From Incurvaria masculella (taxonomy: Eukaryota > Arthropoda > Insecta > Lepidoptera > Incurvariidae): a DNA stretch of 64,000 nt. The translations under genes and the position numbers were made by a program. The notes beneath the pieces were generated by a model that saw only the letters and a list, made by a program, of their open reading frames with translations, was not told where the DNA came from and made no database searches. Below, piece after piece: positions 45,936-56,857 of this stretch (position 1 is its first letter; each line of letters begins with the position of its first letter). The stretch spans positions 930,001 to 994,000 of the forward strand of contig OX335657.1 in assembly GCA_946894095.1 (NCBI GenBank), read 5' to 3'.

Positions 45936-46327
45936 GTCAGCCTCGGTGGCTCAGTGGCGCGACACTTCGGCGATCGCTCTCCGAAGTTAAGCAACGCTGG
46001 GTCCGGTCTGGTCTTGGATGGGTGACCATTCGACCGTTGAGAGAGGCTGGCCGTGGTTCGGATTCCACGTTAAGCTGTAGGTCCCCTTCCTTACTTACTA
46101 GGTGGTAGGGTTTATCCCGCCCGGGTTGGTACCATCGCATTGGATGAACGATGGTCGAAGCGGCAATGAAAATTGTCCGTGTTTTCCATCCAGTTCAATG
46201 TAGCCGTGCAATATAAGGAAGGTCCTGGCATGGCACCTAGTTCCCATGTGGTGTGTTGGGCTAATACCATGATAGAACTTGTGGTATTAGCCATCCATGT
46301 CCAGTCACATAAAAAAAAAAAAAAAAA
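45936..46327 (+). repeat. 5S-headed SINE, full length
   Basis: The head at 45938-46045 resembles the 3' two-thirds of 5S rRNA: GATCGCTCTCCGAAGTTAAG, CAACGCTGGGTCCGG, CTTGGATGGGTGACC, i.e. the A-box, intermediate-element and C-box region. The body follows from GTGGTTCGGATTCCACG through TTGGTACCATCGCATTGGAT and GGTCCTGGCATGGCACCTAG to CCAGTCACAT and an A-run at 46310-46327. Non-coding; probably transcribed by RNA polymerase III when active and mobilised by a LINE. Confidence 0.92.
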
Positions 46328-47338
46328 TACTTTAATCCTTTCCATTGCGTACCCACTACGCAGGCCTAACTTCCCGTAAACTGAGCCCCGTAAATTTATA
46401 CTAAGTGAAATACCAAATTCATGCATAATTCAGGCGTCTTATCTCTGAATTTATTGTCCTATTTGCGCAGGCCCGAGCCTGCCCAACTTGCTATAATTTA
46501 ATACAATTTGCGTGCGAACGTGTGTCACTCCGTTGTACATTCTCAGCTTTTGTTAATGCCTGCCTCAGACGGTCCGACGACTTTTTCTGCATAACTGTGG
46601 CCGCCACGGAATATTGAGGAGGCAGGAAGTGAAATGTTTGTAAATTTGTTCCAGGACCGCTGTTACCGTTTTACTTAAGACCTTTTTGCTTCGCGGATGT
46701 ATTACCGTCGCAATTGGCTATCCCTTCTTAATCAATAACCAAACAACAAATCCACATTTGTTCAGTTAATATGAACCTTAACGTAATGGATCTATGTTGG
46801 AATTCTAATACTGTTTGCAATCAAATGTTACGTCACTTTCAAACACGGCCGAGCGCCTCACACGCACGCAGTCACTAACAGAGTAGCGAGACATGACCCG
46901 GCAAGCAAAGCGACGCCGCGACGCCATATTGTTTCGTAGTGTTTTTGTTGTAAGTTTTATCGCTATACATGTAAATGAAACTAACCGGTGATATGAAACT
47001 CCGCCATTATGAAGGTTGTGCACCCGGCTGTCGCGTTTACACGTTATTATGGCACAGTACGGCATTACTCCTTTTCAATTTTAGATTGTATCACGGATAA
47101 GTTAATGCACAGGAACGCCGCAGAGGAGTGAATCATGCGCGTATGAAGTGCGCGGGTCCCCGCTAAAGACCGGCGCGCGAGTTCCGCCCACTTCACAATT
47201 CTTACCTCCTAATTGTTCTGTGGTGGCCGCCACACCGGCGGTCGACGGTTCCTCGCTGCCGCTATGCTCGGTTGCCAGTTTGCACTTCAGACGCGTGCAT
47301 CGGTTAGAGACCCCCGGAGAATTGTAATGTGTAAGCAT
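46328..47338. other. No gene recognised
   Basis: Unassigned intron DNA; nothing recognised. Confidence 0.4.
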
Positions 47339-47697
47339 TGTCCAAAGGTTGAAAGTTGCCCAGCGAGCAATGGAGCGAGCCATGCTGGGAATATCGCTAC
47401 GGGATATGGTGCGTAACGAGGCGATCCGCCGACGTACCAAAGTAGTCGATATTGGACACCGGGTGGCTAAGCTCAAGTGGCAGTGGGCTGGCCACGTCAG
47501 CCGAAGAGACTACGACCGTTGGAGCAACCGTGTCCTGCACTGGCGGCCGTGGATAGGAAAACGGGGTGTGGGAAGACCACCCGCCAGGTGGGACGACGAC
47601 ATCAAGTGCGTCGGCGGAAAGCAGTGGTGGACTGGATAAAATTTGGAGAAGCGTATGTCCAGCAGTGGACGCAAACACGCTGACTGACTGTAAGTGT
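47339..47697 (+). pseudogene. RTE-type LINE C-terminus and 3' end
   Basis: The + strand encodes KVAQRAMERAMLGISLRDMV, RRRTKVVDIGHRVAKLKWQW, GHVSRRDYDR, VLHWRPWIGKRGVGRPPARW and DDDIKCVGGKQW, then changes frame before WTQTR. It ends CGCTGACTGACTG, the short tandem tail typical of RTE elements. Closely related to the copy at 32395. Confidence 0.88.
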
Positions 47698-48047
47698 TTG
47701 GCGGCTTACCGCGCGTATGGGAAACAGGGATTACGCCCTGCTGGGCCTCACATGGGCGCCTTCTTTAGAAGAACATGCCCGTCGCGACTTTACTGATAGA
47801 CGAGTGTAGCCGAGAATAGCGGCGGGTAGTCAGTGACGTGCTTACCGCCGCGACAAGCTCGTTCTCCTGAAAAAGAAGTCCAACTGAGGATCGGAAACGT
47901 CGAACAGCGCGCTGTGCTCCTCACACGCGTAAGCCGTCAAACTAAATATTATAGTGATGTGCCACGTAAGTCTTAAAGCAGTAACATAGAAATGTGTTTT
48001 CGTTTCGTTACACTGAAAAGAGAAAAGAACACTAAGTCCCTTTTACT
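47698..48047. other. No gene recognised
   Basis: Unassigned; GC-moderate, no recognisable coding. Confidence 0.4.
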
Positions 48048-48339
48048 AAAAAAACCGGCCAAGTGTGAGTTGGACTTGCACACGAAGGGTTCCGTACCAT
48101 CGCACAAAATTTGACGCAAACAACGCACGTTTTTTGTATGTAAATCACCTTTCATTTTTATTATTTAAAAATTTTACCTATTTGTTGTTGTAGCGGAAAA
48201 ATAAATGCACTCTCTGTGAAAATTTCAGCTTCCTACCGATTACGGTTCTTGAGCCCTGTGACAGACGGACGGACGGACGGACAGCGGAGGCTTAGTAATG
48301 GGGTTCCGTTGGCACCCTTTGGGTACGGAACCCTAAAAA
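48048..48339 (-). repeat. Family A repeat, copy 8
   Basis: AAAAACCGGCCAAGTGTGAG, GGGTTCCGTACCATCG, TGTTGTTGTAGCGGAAAA, a (GGAC)n core, GCGGAGGCTTAGTAATGGGG and TTTGGGTACGGAACCCTAAA. Confidence 0.92.
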
Positions 48340-48777
48340 CGATCTCGTATTTCTCTTTACGCAACGCAACGGAGCCACCGTATTTCTTGCACGTGGAGAG
48401 CGTGCCTAGTTCGTCGGCGCAAAGCCGGGTGCTCCAGTCTGCGGCAGACTTTATATGTAAATATTCATAGGGGCGCGCGCTGCAGCCACACCACCGTCTT
48501 GAATTGACGAGGCGCAGATTTCACGATGCCTCATCTGTGGAACAAGGAAATAATGTTTTATAAATAGCTATGCCCTTCACAGGTTTCAAACAAGGCTGTA
48601 GTCGAAGCCCTCCTCAATATTCCGTGGTCGAAGCAGTATGCTTTACATAATCCTGAGTGATGTGTGTGTCATTGCGGGATTCTCATAAAAAAACAGTGGA
48701 AGAACTGTGCTTGCTCCTCCACAAGCGGAGAATACAAAATAGTATATGTGTCGCAGGAAACTTGTAAAATCCGTTAA
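48340..48777. other. No gene recognised
   Basis: Unassigned intron DNA. Confidence 0.4.
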
Positions 48778-49100
48778 GGTGGCTCTTCCCGGCGGGACTA
48801 ACTCATTCCCGGGCACGGTACAAAACCGTGCTATTGCGCTCTGGGACCTTCTCTGTTTCAAGAAAAAACAGGCTCCGTCATGAGGAGGATGCAACATGTC
48901 CACAAAGCAGACAACGCGCGTAGTGTTTGATTTGGTAAGATTTACGAAAATTTTAATTGCAAAACAACTTGCTCAAGGTAGATCACGACCGCTGTAGTAA
49001 AAAATCGAACAAAATCTAAATTGATTATAAATCTTCATGAAACAAGCTAGGTCTGATGTCTAATAATTTTCAGATGTTTTTATTTAATCGTTTTTATTTA
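48778..49100 (+). mobile_element. MITE family F, copy 2, right part lost
   Basis: TTAA then GGTGGCTCTTCCCGGCGGGA at the left end. The interior (GGCACGGTACAAAACCGTGC, GATTTGGTAAGATTTACGAA, ACGACCGCTGTAGT) matches 38376-38650. It is truncated at about 49100. Confidence 0.85.
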
Positions 49101-49165
49101 CCTCAGCAGTACATAAACTAATGTTAAGATACAGAGACAATTGACAATTTGTCAAATTACAATTT

Positions 49166-49390
49166 CTAACATTTGCGAGTCCGAGCTTGATTTGACAGCT
49201 TACTCAACGTTGCCGTAAATACGTCGACATTGACGTTTATGTCCACTCCGCGTTTTCATACAAATCGCAAGTCCGCGTTTGACTTTGACAGCTTGAAGAA
49301 GTAAAACCACAGAATATCAAGTAAAAACTTGTATGGAGTTTGGAGAAAACGCCAGTCGATCGGTTTGCCGTAAACGCCAATTTAGGTGAG
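49166..49390 (+). mobile_element. MITE family B, copy 3, left end lost
   Basis: Starts inside the element (CATTTGCGAGTCCGAGCTTG) and ends with the terminal repeat GTAAACGCCAATTTAGGTGA. The sequence before it (CGCCAGTCGATCGGTTTGCC) is the inverse of the left ends of copies 2 and 4, showing that the true inverted termini are longer than 15 bp. Confidence 0.8.
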
Positions 49391-51660
49391 AACTCAGACT
49401 GACCACTCTGGTACTCTTAAGAACGTACAGAGTACGTAGAATCTGATATGAAAATGTTTAGAATCAGGGAGAAGGGAAAGTATAAGAAACATATTTGGAA
49501 TTGGAAATCACAATACAGGATACGGACATAACAAAGTGGATGGTTCTTCTGTTTACAGCTTTATTTCGTAGGTAAATGTCATTTCTCGATTCTACATATA
49601 TTGGATAACAAATAAGTTATTTCTTTGTACGAAAAAGTATCTATTGTATAGATAGGTTGGAGGTTGTAGTTAAATCCTTTTTGTCTGCTTTAGACGTGTA
49701 CTGTGTATTCGTACTTTTCTTATTTATAAACTTTCTGGTCCTACTTTCAAGAATGCATCCAGCTTGCAGGAGTACTGAGCTGTTGTAAGACTAATTTAAA
49801 AACAACCATTCATCTTAAACCTTGGGCCTTTAAGTCAATCTTTCCCAAAGAATGTCTCTCTATTTTGTATCTTTATTTCCACCCGTATAACTCGAGGATC
49901 GCTTACCAGATTTTGATGCGGTGTATTTGTACGTATAGCTTGTTTTATACATAAATGCTACCACATTACCATCACCCTAAATTACGTAAGGCTGACTTTA
50001 ATAATTTACAGGCCGTTAATATACCACCTAAAAACTCCATATTACGCCGACACAAGCCCTGAGGGACAGACAGGAAACAGAATTAATAATCTTCCGGTGT
50101 CCTCAAATGTAGTGAGATGCTGGCGTTGGCAGGACGCAAAGAAAACTCGTGCAGAACTTGACGCGCGAGTTTCCCGCCTGGGCGACTTTTCCAAACTGCG
50201 AGTTTATATTTTCAGGGCGGTATTTTTGTTTGAAAGATTGGCTCGTCCTTACGAGAGACATGCTGCCGGCAGCTCTCGAGAGGCTAATCCGGTGGGTCGA
50301 GATTTATTCTCTTTCGCGCGGCGGGTCCTCGTATTGTCGTTAAAAAGTTGAGGATGTCGCGAGCATGCAAAGTGATCATCTTCATGAGCTTTTAACCTTT
50401 TTTCTCCATTTCATTTCATTTATTTAAACTTTTTGGTAGTCAAACTACACCAAGTTACGTCACAAAGATCCGCGGATTCGATTAAACCGGTAAAGAAGAA
50501 CCCGCAAAGAAACTTCACGGGTTTACATAACATATTTTTCCGTCCACAATTATGAAATACATACTTAGATCTAAATGCTACTGCCAAACAATTCCTTGGT
50601 AGAACAGATTAAGCCAAAGAACAAAGAACAATAGAAACAGCAACCCTCCGTTTGCATTGGGTGTAGACCAATAGAAAGGTGTAGACCGAATCTTGGAATC
50701 ATCGATTTATGAGACGGTACGATTACCGCGGAAGAAGAAGTGATTCTGAGCAAATCAAGGACGAATTCCCCAGAATTGCTCACGTTTTCATGAATTGTAA
50801 ATAATATAAAGCCATAATAAAAAAATATATAATCGGGACACTTTAGTATCGATGGATAAATATATATAAAATTAAAATAATATACCCTCACCGCTTATGT
50901 TGTGGGCTTGAATTTTAATGACAAGGACCAACTTTTATTAATCTTAATCGTAAAATGGTTCCATGACAATTTTTTCCGATAATCATGTTTACATAAAAGT
51001 GTTTATTATGGAAACTAAAAATATTAAACGATAGCTTAACACTTACGGTCCTAGGGTCCTATGTCGCCTTAATGTCGGCTAATATCTGTAAATTCGAACA
51101 GATTTTGTTGCATTTCCCTTCTTTCCCGCAGCAACAGAACAAAGGATAAACGTGACTTTTTATAGAGGCATAGTTCACGGGCAGGAGAGTGACATCACAG
51201 ATTACATAGATTCGTATGAAATCTGTGGTGGAAGACGATTTTTATCGCTAAAACTATCTTTTCGATTACTATCCTGCGCTGAGCCGGGTGTATTGGTACA
51301 ATATAATAGTCCAAAATGACAAATATGTACTTTTCTCGTACATTATGTCTCATACATTATTCGTCTATGATTATGTGTCCAATTGTAATGCCGTGTGATA
51401 TAGGTAACGTCTCTCGACGTGACCACCCGGCACTGCGCGCACTCGCCCGCCCTGTGACGTGTCACAATACACTGCGCGCTTGCATGTGTGCGAGAAGGCG
51501 ACACTAGGCAATCGTCGGTAGACGTTGTATCGTATTGCGTAGGCCCTGCGTCTGCCATTGCTTCCTGAATCGTGTTAAAACAGGGAACGAGTAGGAATGT
51601 ATTGTAATAAATTCCATCAAAGGCGCATCATTGTATTATAAAATGTTCGAATGTAAAAAT
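49391..51660. other. No gene recognised
   Basis: Unassigned 3' end of the long intron. 51191-51230 holds a small hairpin (CACAGATTACATAGATTCGT ... GAAATCTGTGG). 50405-50425 has (CATTT)n like a LINE tail. The frame at 50097-50351 has no recognisable domain. Confidence 0.4.
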
Positions 51661-51677
51661 TGCATGTTTTGTTCTAG

Positions 51678-51765
51678 ACGTACACACCGACTGGTTTCGA
51701 GAAGTATGGCTGCACGTGCGCCGTGGCGGACTATCGAGTCAACTTCTCCGTGTGGGACACGTCTG
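51678..51765 (+). CDS. Rnd/RhoE-like Rho GTPase, second coding exon
   Basis: After acceptor GTTTTGTTCTAG (ending 51677), the exon encodes TYTPTGFEKYG, CTCAVADYRV and NFSVWDTSG, then donor G|GTGAGT at 51766 (phase 1). YTPTGFEKY is the switch I/effector region, with the conserved Thr. WDTSG replaces the usual WDTAG, as in Rnd proteins, which bind GTP but hydrolyse it poorly. With exon 1 this gives 84 residues, about 40 percent of a typical Rho protein. The next exon should start with the strand after DTSG and lies outside the window or was not found. Confidence 0.9.
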
Positions 51766-52772
51766 GTGAGTACTACCAAGCAAGTTATGATAGGCGTCGT
51801 GCTTCTTAATTTTCTCCACTGTGATTGCCTACAATAGTGTATAATTGTGAAACGTGGCTTTACTTTACCATTACTTATTAACTTAGCAACATAAATAATT
51901 ATTTAATTTGAATTTGGAATTTGAATTAAATGATCAATTCCCGATACTTTTTTGACTGAATGTAGATGCCACGTCATGCTCAAGCAAGGTGGAATAAATC
52001 AGTTTAGAAAACAAATACGCGCAGGAAAACGGCAGTATCACAATGTTTCTATACCAAATTGAGTCACATTATGGTAATGAGCCACTCCGCGGGATGGAAT
52101 AGGCCAAGGACACACTTTGTTGCACGCGACGCCTACATTACATACCTATAGACTAGGAGGTCGCGACAAAAATGGTAACGATAACGTAAATGGCTGAAAT
52201 TGGGTTCACGGGATAAAGTACAACCCTCTGAAGCTAAATGTGTCAGTCTGCCTGTTCCAAGTGGTTGCGTAACGTAGATAAGGCGCCTGAAAAAGTAGTT
52301 ATGGTGACAAAAAATACATATGATAAGGTAATTGGATGCAAATAACGAAGCATGAAAGTATCAATACATACTTGCTTAGCAATACAAAAACTGAACAAAT
52401 CTTTGGTTGCATTTAGTAGTTATAAGCGATTTAGGTTACAGATATAACTTTAGGTATATTTAAGTATTTAATTAAGTAACCGTCTGGTTATTGTTGTATA
52501 ATTAATAGGTATCAATGTTTCCAGATAATCAGTATATTCATCAGCAGGTACATACCAGCATCTATTTTGTATAGCCAATCTAGAAAACGCAACTACGGGC
52601 AGACCGACATATTTAGCATCAGAGGGTTGGTCTCTAACATGTGAACCCAGATTCAGCCACTTACCTTATCGTGACCGAAAATGTCGTGACCTCCCGGAAT
52701 ACTACCGGATAGCAATGGTATGATCAGCACTATGGTATTAATGACTCCGCGTTGACTTAATCACTTCAATGC
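51766..52772. other. Start of the second GTPase intron; nothing recognised
   Basis: Unassigned intron DNA after the GTGAGT donor. Confidence 0.45.
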
Positions 52773-52776
52773 TTAA

Positions 52777-53297
52777 GGTGGCCCTTCCCGGCGGGACCAA
52801 CTCATTCGCGGCACGGTACAGAACCGTGTTATTGCGCTCTGGAACCTTCTCTGTTTCAAAGAAAAAGGCAGGCTGCGTGATGAGGAGGACGAAGCAGACA
52901 ACGCGCATAGTTTTTGATTTAGAAAGATTTACGAAAATTGTAATTACAATACGACTTACAGCTAAAAGTTAACCACGACCGCTGTAGTCAAAAATCGAAT
53001 ACAACCCAAGTTGATGATAAATCTTTATGAAACAACCTATGTACTAATCTTTTTAAGATAATTTTATTTTATCGTTGAGTAATCTACCTCCAAAGTTATT
53101 GTATAAAACGCGCGAAAAATTCGAACTTTCGGACCTTATAACTCAGAAACCAAACACAATTTACAATGCCAATGATTATCAGACATCTAGTTCGATCAAA
53201 TAAAGCTATTTTGAGTACAATTTTGGATCTCCGACAAGAAATATGGGCATGATCTTATTTTCACGTTTGTATGGGGAGTTGAGCGAGAAGGCCCACC
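52777..53297. mobile_element. MITE family F, copy 3, near full length
   Basis: Left TTAA GGTGGCCCTTCCCGGCGGGA at 52773. The interior matches copies 1 and 2 (ACGACCGCTGTAGTCAAAAA, AACTTTCGGACCTTATAACT). The right end GGCCCACC at about 53297 is mutated and its TTAA is displaced. Confidence 0.85.
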
Positions 53298-53407
53298 AGT
53301 ATTAAACACCATTTTTGTTGCGTCTGTTATCTACGAGATAACTAATATTGGAGTCTGCCTGAGAGTCACGTGAGGGCTATAGCGTTATTTTGTGACGATG
53401 GCAACAA

Positions 53408-53480
53408 GCCGAAATAGCTCAGTTGGGAGAGCGTTAGACTGAAGATCTAAAGGTCCCCGGTTCAATCCCGGGTTTCGGCA
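53408..53480 (+). tRNA. tRNA-Phe (GAA)
   Basis: 73 bases fold as a complete cloverleaf: acceptor GCCGAAA/TTTCGGC, D arm with TAGCTCAGTTGGGAG, anticodon loop CTGAAGA with GAA at 53441-53443, and T arm CCCCGGTTCAATCCCGGG. The A box (TAGCTCAGTTGG) and B box (GGTTCAATCCC) are canonical. There is no intron and no encoded CCA. It looks functional and lies inside the GTPase gene on the same strand. Confidence 0.97.
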
Positions 53481-53484
53481 CTTA

Positions 53485-53490
53485 TTTTTT
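53485..53490 (+). terminator. RNA polymerase III terminator of tRNA-Phe
   Basis: Run of six T beginning five bases after the tRNA 3' end. Confidence 0.85.
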
Positions 53491-54394
53491 GTAAAAAAAA
53501 ATGTTTTTTCTGCTCAATTGCCCTGTGATTAAAAATAAAATGTGAGGGCCTTTTTTACCATTATTAAATAAAGTTCGCATCAGCTATCGTCCACATAATT
53601 TGTGTGTAGGTACCCAATAATGATGAAATATTGACGTTTTATGCAATCAATAGCTAATACCAACGTTATTATTATATTATTATTAAAACGCCTTTATTTA
53701 AACTTACAATAATGTTGTCTGTTCCTTTTCTCATTTTCCTGGTCTCTTTAATTACATCTTTTACGAAAACATTCGTAACTTTTTTAGAGTGAAAGATCCA
53801 GTTAAAATTATTTTCGGTTCGTTTAAAAGATCCATCTTATTTTGTAAATTAACGATGTTACTTTTTCTTTCTTACTAAGAAACCAAATCTAAATAGTCTT
53901 AAAATCATTATTAGGTTGTGTCGCTGTCAAATCACTCCATTTATTTTTCAGTCATGTTCCAAACCAATTATTGCTTCACCCCAGCTTTGCTCCGTTTGCG
54001 TTCAGCAGACCGGACTCAAGTTATTCGAGTGACAATGAAAATATTCCCAAAGCAAAGTCCACAAATGCCACCGCAAACCGAACAATCTGAGCAACTTTTT
54101 CCTTGATTTAAGGCGAGCATAGCGAATCATATAAAAATAGGGCAATAGAAACTCTACTGCGAGGTAATTTTTTAACGATTCGCTGTTTTCTAAAACATTT
54201 ATTTAAATAATTGCAATATTGTGGTTCTGAACAGCAACTATATTTTGAAAAACATTTCTGAACCCTTGTTTTTATTTCGAGAATAAAGTAAATAAATAAT
54301 ATATACATAAGAAAAAAATACAATTATTGTGTTCTCAACTCAAGGCAAACGAAATAACAACAAATTAGCAAACCTGCGTATAGTATCTACCATA
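53491..54394. other. No gene recognised
   Basis: Unassigned AT-rich intron DNA. Confidence 0.4.
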
Positions 54395-54475
54395 TAAGGA
54401 AAGGCACCTAGCATGGCACCTCCCACGTAGTGTGTTAGGTTAATATGGATATGAATTTTTAATACCACCACACCT
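54395..54475 (+). repeat. SINE tail fragment
   Basis: ATAAGGAAAGGCACCTAGCA, GGCACCTCCCACGTAGTGTG and TTAGGTTAATAT match the 3' part of the SINE body. Confidence 0.65.
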
Positions 54476-55165
54476 GTATTTGGAAGTTGTAGTTCCATAA
54501 ACGACGTTGAATGATTTTAATACACCAAAAAAATCGATGTATTAATAATTAGCCAAATAGTTTAGAAATAACCCCTCCAAGACGACGTTATTTCCCGACC
54601 CATATTCCCGCCTTAAGAAACCGACCGGAAAATCCGGGTAAGCTCTCATATCGGTCGCCCGCAGTACGTTTGCGCCGTTTTTCACTCGCCCTGGAAAGTA
54701 GTCGAGCGGTTGTTTACCCTGGCGGGGGAGGAGGGGGGGAGGGGGGGGGTGAGGAAAACACGCGGACGAGAAATAAGCATAAAATAAACAGCCTTATCGA
54801 ACACGGACAAATCTTACTTGCAAATAACGGTCTGAGGCGCTGCACTGTCTGCGTTGAACTAAAAAATAAGAAAACTAGAAATTACTAGGAAATCACGTCA
54901 TTTGCACATCAGTTTGAACACTCCACATCACATGTTTTCATGTCGTTACACCGGAAATTCTAGATCCTTTTCTGTTATATTGTTAGGTCAAAATAAATAG
55001 AGCAAAAAATATTGAACCAAATGAAGTGAAATGTAGTTTTTCGTATTACGAAAATTTGTACGTCGCTTTTTTCAACGAGTGAGATATGTGTGTAGAATCG
55101 ACTGTGAAGCGAGGACGCATTAATTTTCAAAAAAAGTTGTAAATAGGACTACTTTATGAATATAC
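54476..55165. other. No gene recognised; G-rich run
   Basis: 54720-54752 is a strongly G-biased run (GGCGGGGGAGGAGGGG-type) that could form a G-quadruplex on the + strand. The remainder is unassigned. Confidence 0.5.
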
Positions 55166-55240
55166 TGCAAGGCTGGATTTGAACCAGCAAGCATACATTT
55201 CGCGGGTATTGGATCTACCAATTCCGCCAACTGCTTGTAC
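55166..55240 (-). repeat. tRNA-like pseudogene or SINE head
   Basis: The - strand carries TGGCGGAATTGG (A-box-like, 55230-55219) and an exact B box GGTTCAAATCC (55185-55175) with a pairing T arm (GCTGG/CCAGC). The acceptor strands do not pair, so it is not a functional tRNA gene. Confidence 0.6.
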
Positions 55241-56144
55241 CCATTATTATTAAGTCAATGTCTCCTAGTATAACAATATGTAAAATTATACATGCGTTGC
55301 GGACGTTGACTGCATTGATTCCATTCAAACCATTCCTTGCTTCACGGTTGATTCCTAATTGTTCTGTGAATGTACATATCACATTCGAATTTAATTATTG
55401 TGTGCAGAGATAATACACCATATATGTGTGCATGGCGCCATTTATGTAATCAAGGGAGACTACATATATTTACAACACTGTCTACTACATTCAATTCTTT
55501 TTGTTATATTAAAATAAGAAATGCTTGGGACTTTGAGCGCTGTCCTGGGAATCCATCCATTATGAGCTTTTCGATAGGAAAGTGGTCCAAGAATTTATAA
55601 AATGAAGACTTGCTGTTATTTTGAGAATTCAACCATTAGGGAGATGAAAAATTAATGTTAAGGCGCTAAGCCTAGCTAACTACTCGCGCCATACGAATGC
55701 ACTTTATAACAAATGTAATAATATGTAGTGAAACGCTTCAGCAAATCCAAATAGAACTCCAGACTGATAATGGATTGTTAATATTTTTTTATTCCATCAT
55801 TTATTTAAATAATAATAAAAATAAAAAAGTTGATTTTTCTCATTAGAAATCTGAAAGTAATTCGATTTCTAGATATAAGCAAAAACAGCATATATGCATA
55901 AACAAAAAATTCCATTTGCTTTTAGATTTCTACATTTAGTCAAAAAAGTTCGGAAATGGACACCATTTCCGCAATGTATTTTGTATAGAAAAAGGAAACA
56001 TACATTAACGAAAATAATTCAATTCCTAGACAAAGAATCATATATTGTAAGAATGACACTTATAATCGTCAGACTTAGTTAGTTAACTTGGGGTGCCTCG
56101 TCTAACTTTGCGATTTGGCTAGTACCAGGCCCTTAACCAAAACA
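55241..56144. other. No gene recognised
   Basis: AT-rich unassigned intron DNA. Confidence 0.4.
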
Positions 56145-56440
56145 TACATAAGTACACACAACATTTTTTGTGCATTGTATGATAGAGTTGCCACCGCCTA
56201 TTGGTCGTTTACTCAGTTCAAATTTGCTTGAATTAATGAATGAAAAGTTTATGTTTATTCACGTCACATTGCGTACCTAAGTAAGTACATACAACTTTTT
56301 TTGTGCATTGTATGACAGAGTTTCCGCCGCCTATTGGTCGCTTACTCAGTTCAAATTTGCTTGAAATAAAAGTTTATGTTTATTCATGTCACAATGCGTA
56401 CATACACGCAACTTTTTTGTGCATTGTATGATAGAGTTTT
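56145..56440. repeat. Tandem repeat, about 132-bp unit, 2.3 copies
   Basis: TGTGCATTGTATGATAGAGTT occurs at 56170, 56302 and 56418. It is followed in the first two units by CCGCCTATTGGTCG, TTACTCAGTTCAAATTTGCT and AAGTTTATGTTTATTCA. The second unit has a 16-bp deletion (period 116). Confidence 0.9.
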
Positions 56441-56857
56441 GCGTGTGTTACCTGTTAGCCCGGGTCTGCCCATCGTCGAGGAATGTCGGATCAAATTGTT
56501 TGCATAGCGGGCTCCGTACAAATTGGGCCGGCATTGATTGTGCTAACGAACTGTTTTATTTCACTTTGTCAACACAGCGTTCGCCCGCTGTGAACTGAGG
56601 CAGCTCAGGCGATTCGAAATGCTGGCAATTTCTTCAACGAAATAGAGATGGCGCTATTATCTGGAAAGATGGATGGAATACAATATGATTTCCAAATCAT
56701 TGCTGAAATAAATGAATTATAAAAATATTTCAGTTGCGTTTCTGTAAACATACATTACTGTTTTAACAAATTAAAACCGTGCCGATGTTCCCGTCACTAC
56801 TGGACATGGAAGCAATTCTCCCAATCCTGATGAATATTTTGCAATTATTTTTCAGCC
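56441..56857. other. No gene recognised
   Basis: Unassigned intron DNA. Confidence 0.4.

Larger units (their letters stand above)
23138..51677 (+). other. First coding intron of the Rnd-like GTPase gene (28.5 kb)
   Basis: Bounded by donor GTGGGT at 23138 and acceptor TTTTGTTCTAG ending at 51677. Both flanking exons are phase 0 and join Glu to Thr to give DNFTE/TYTPTGFEKYG, a natural switch I region. The intron is filled with the mobile elements listed separately. An unseen alternative exon cannot be excluded. Confidence 0.8.

Noticed and set aside
45938..46045. A genuine 5S rRNA gene
   Set aside because: Only part of 5S is matched, it is fused to a SINE body and an A-tail, and the same unit recurs at 33359 and 56858.
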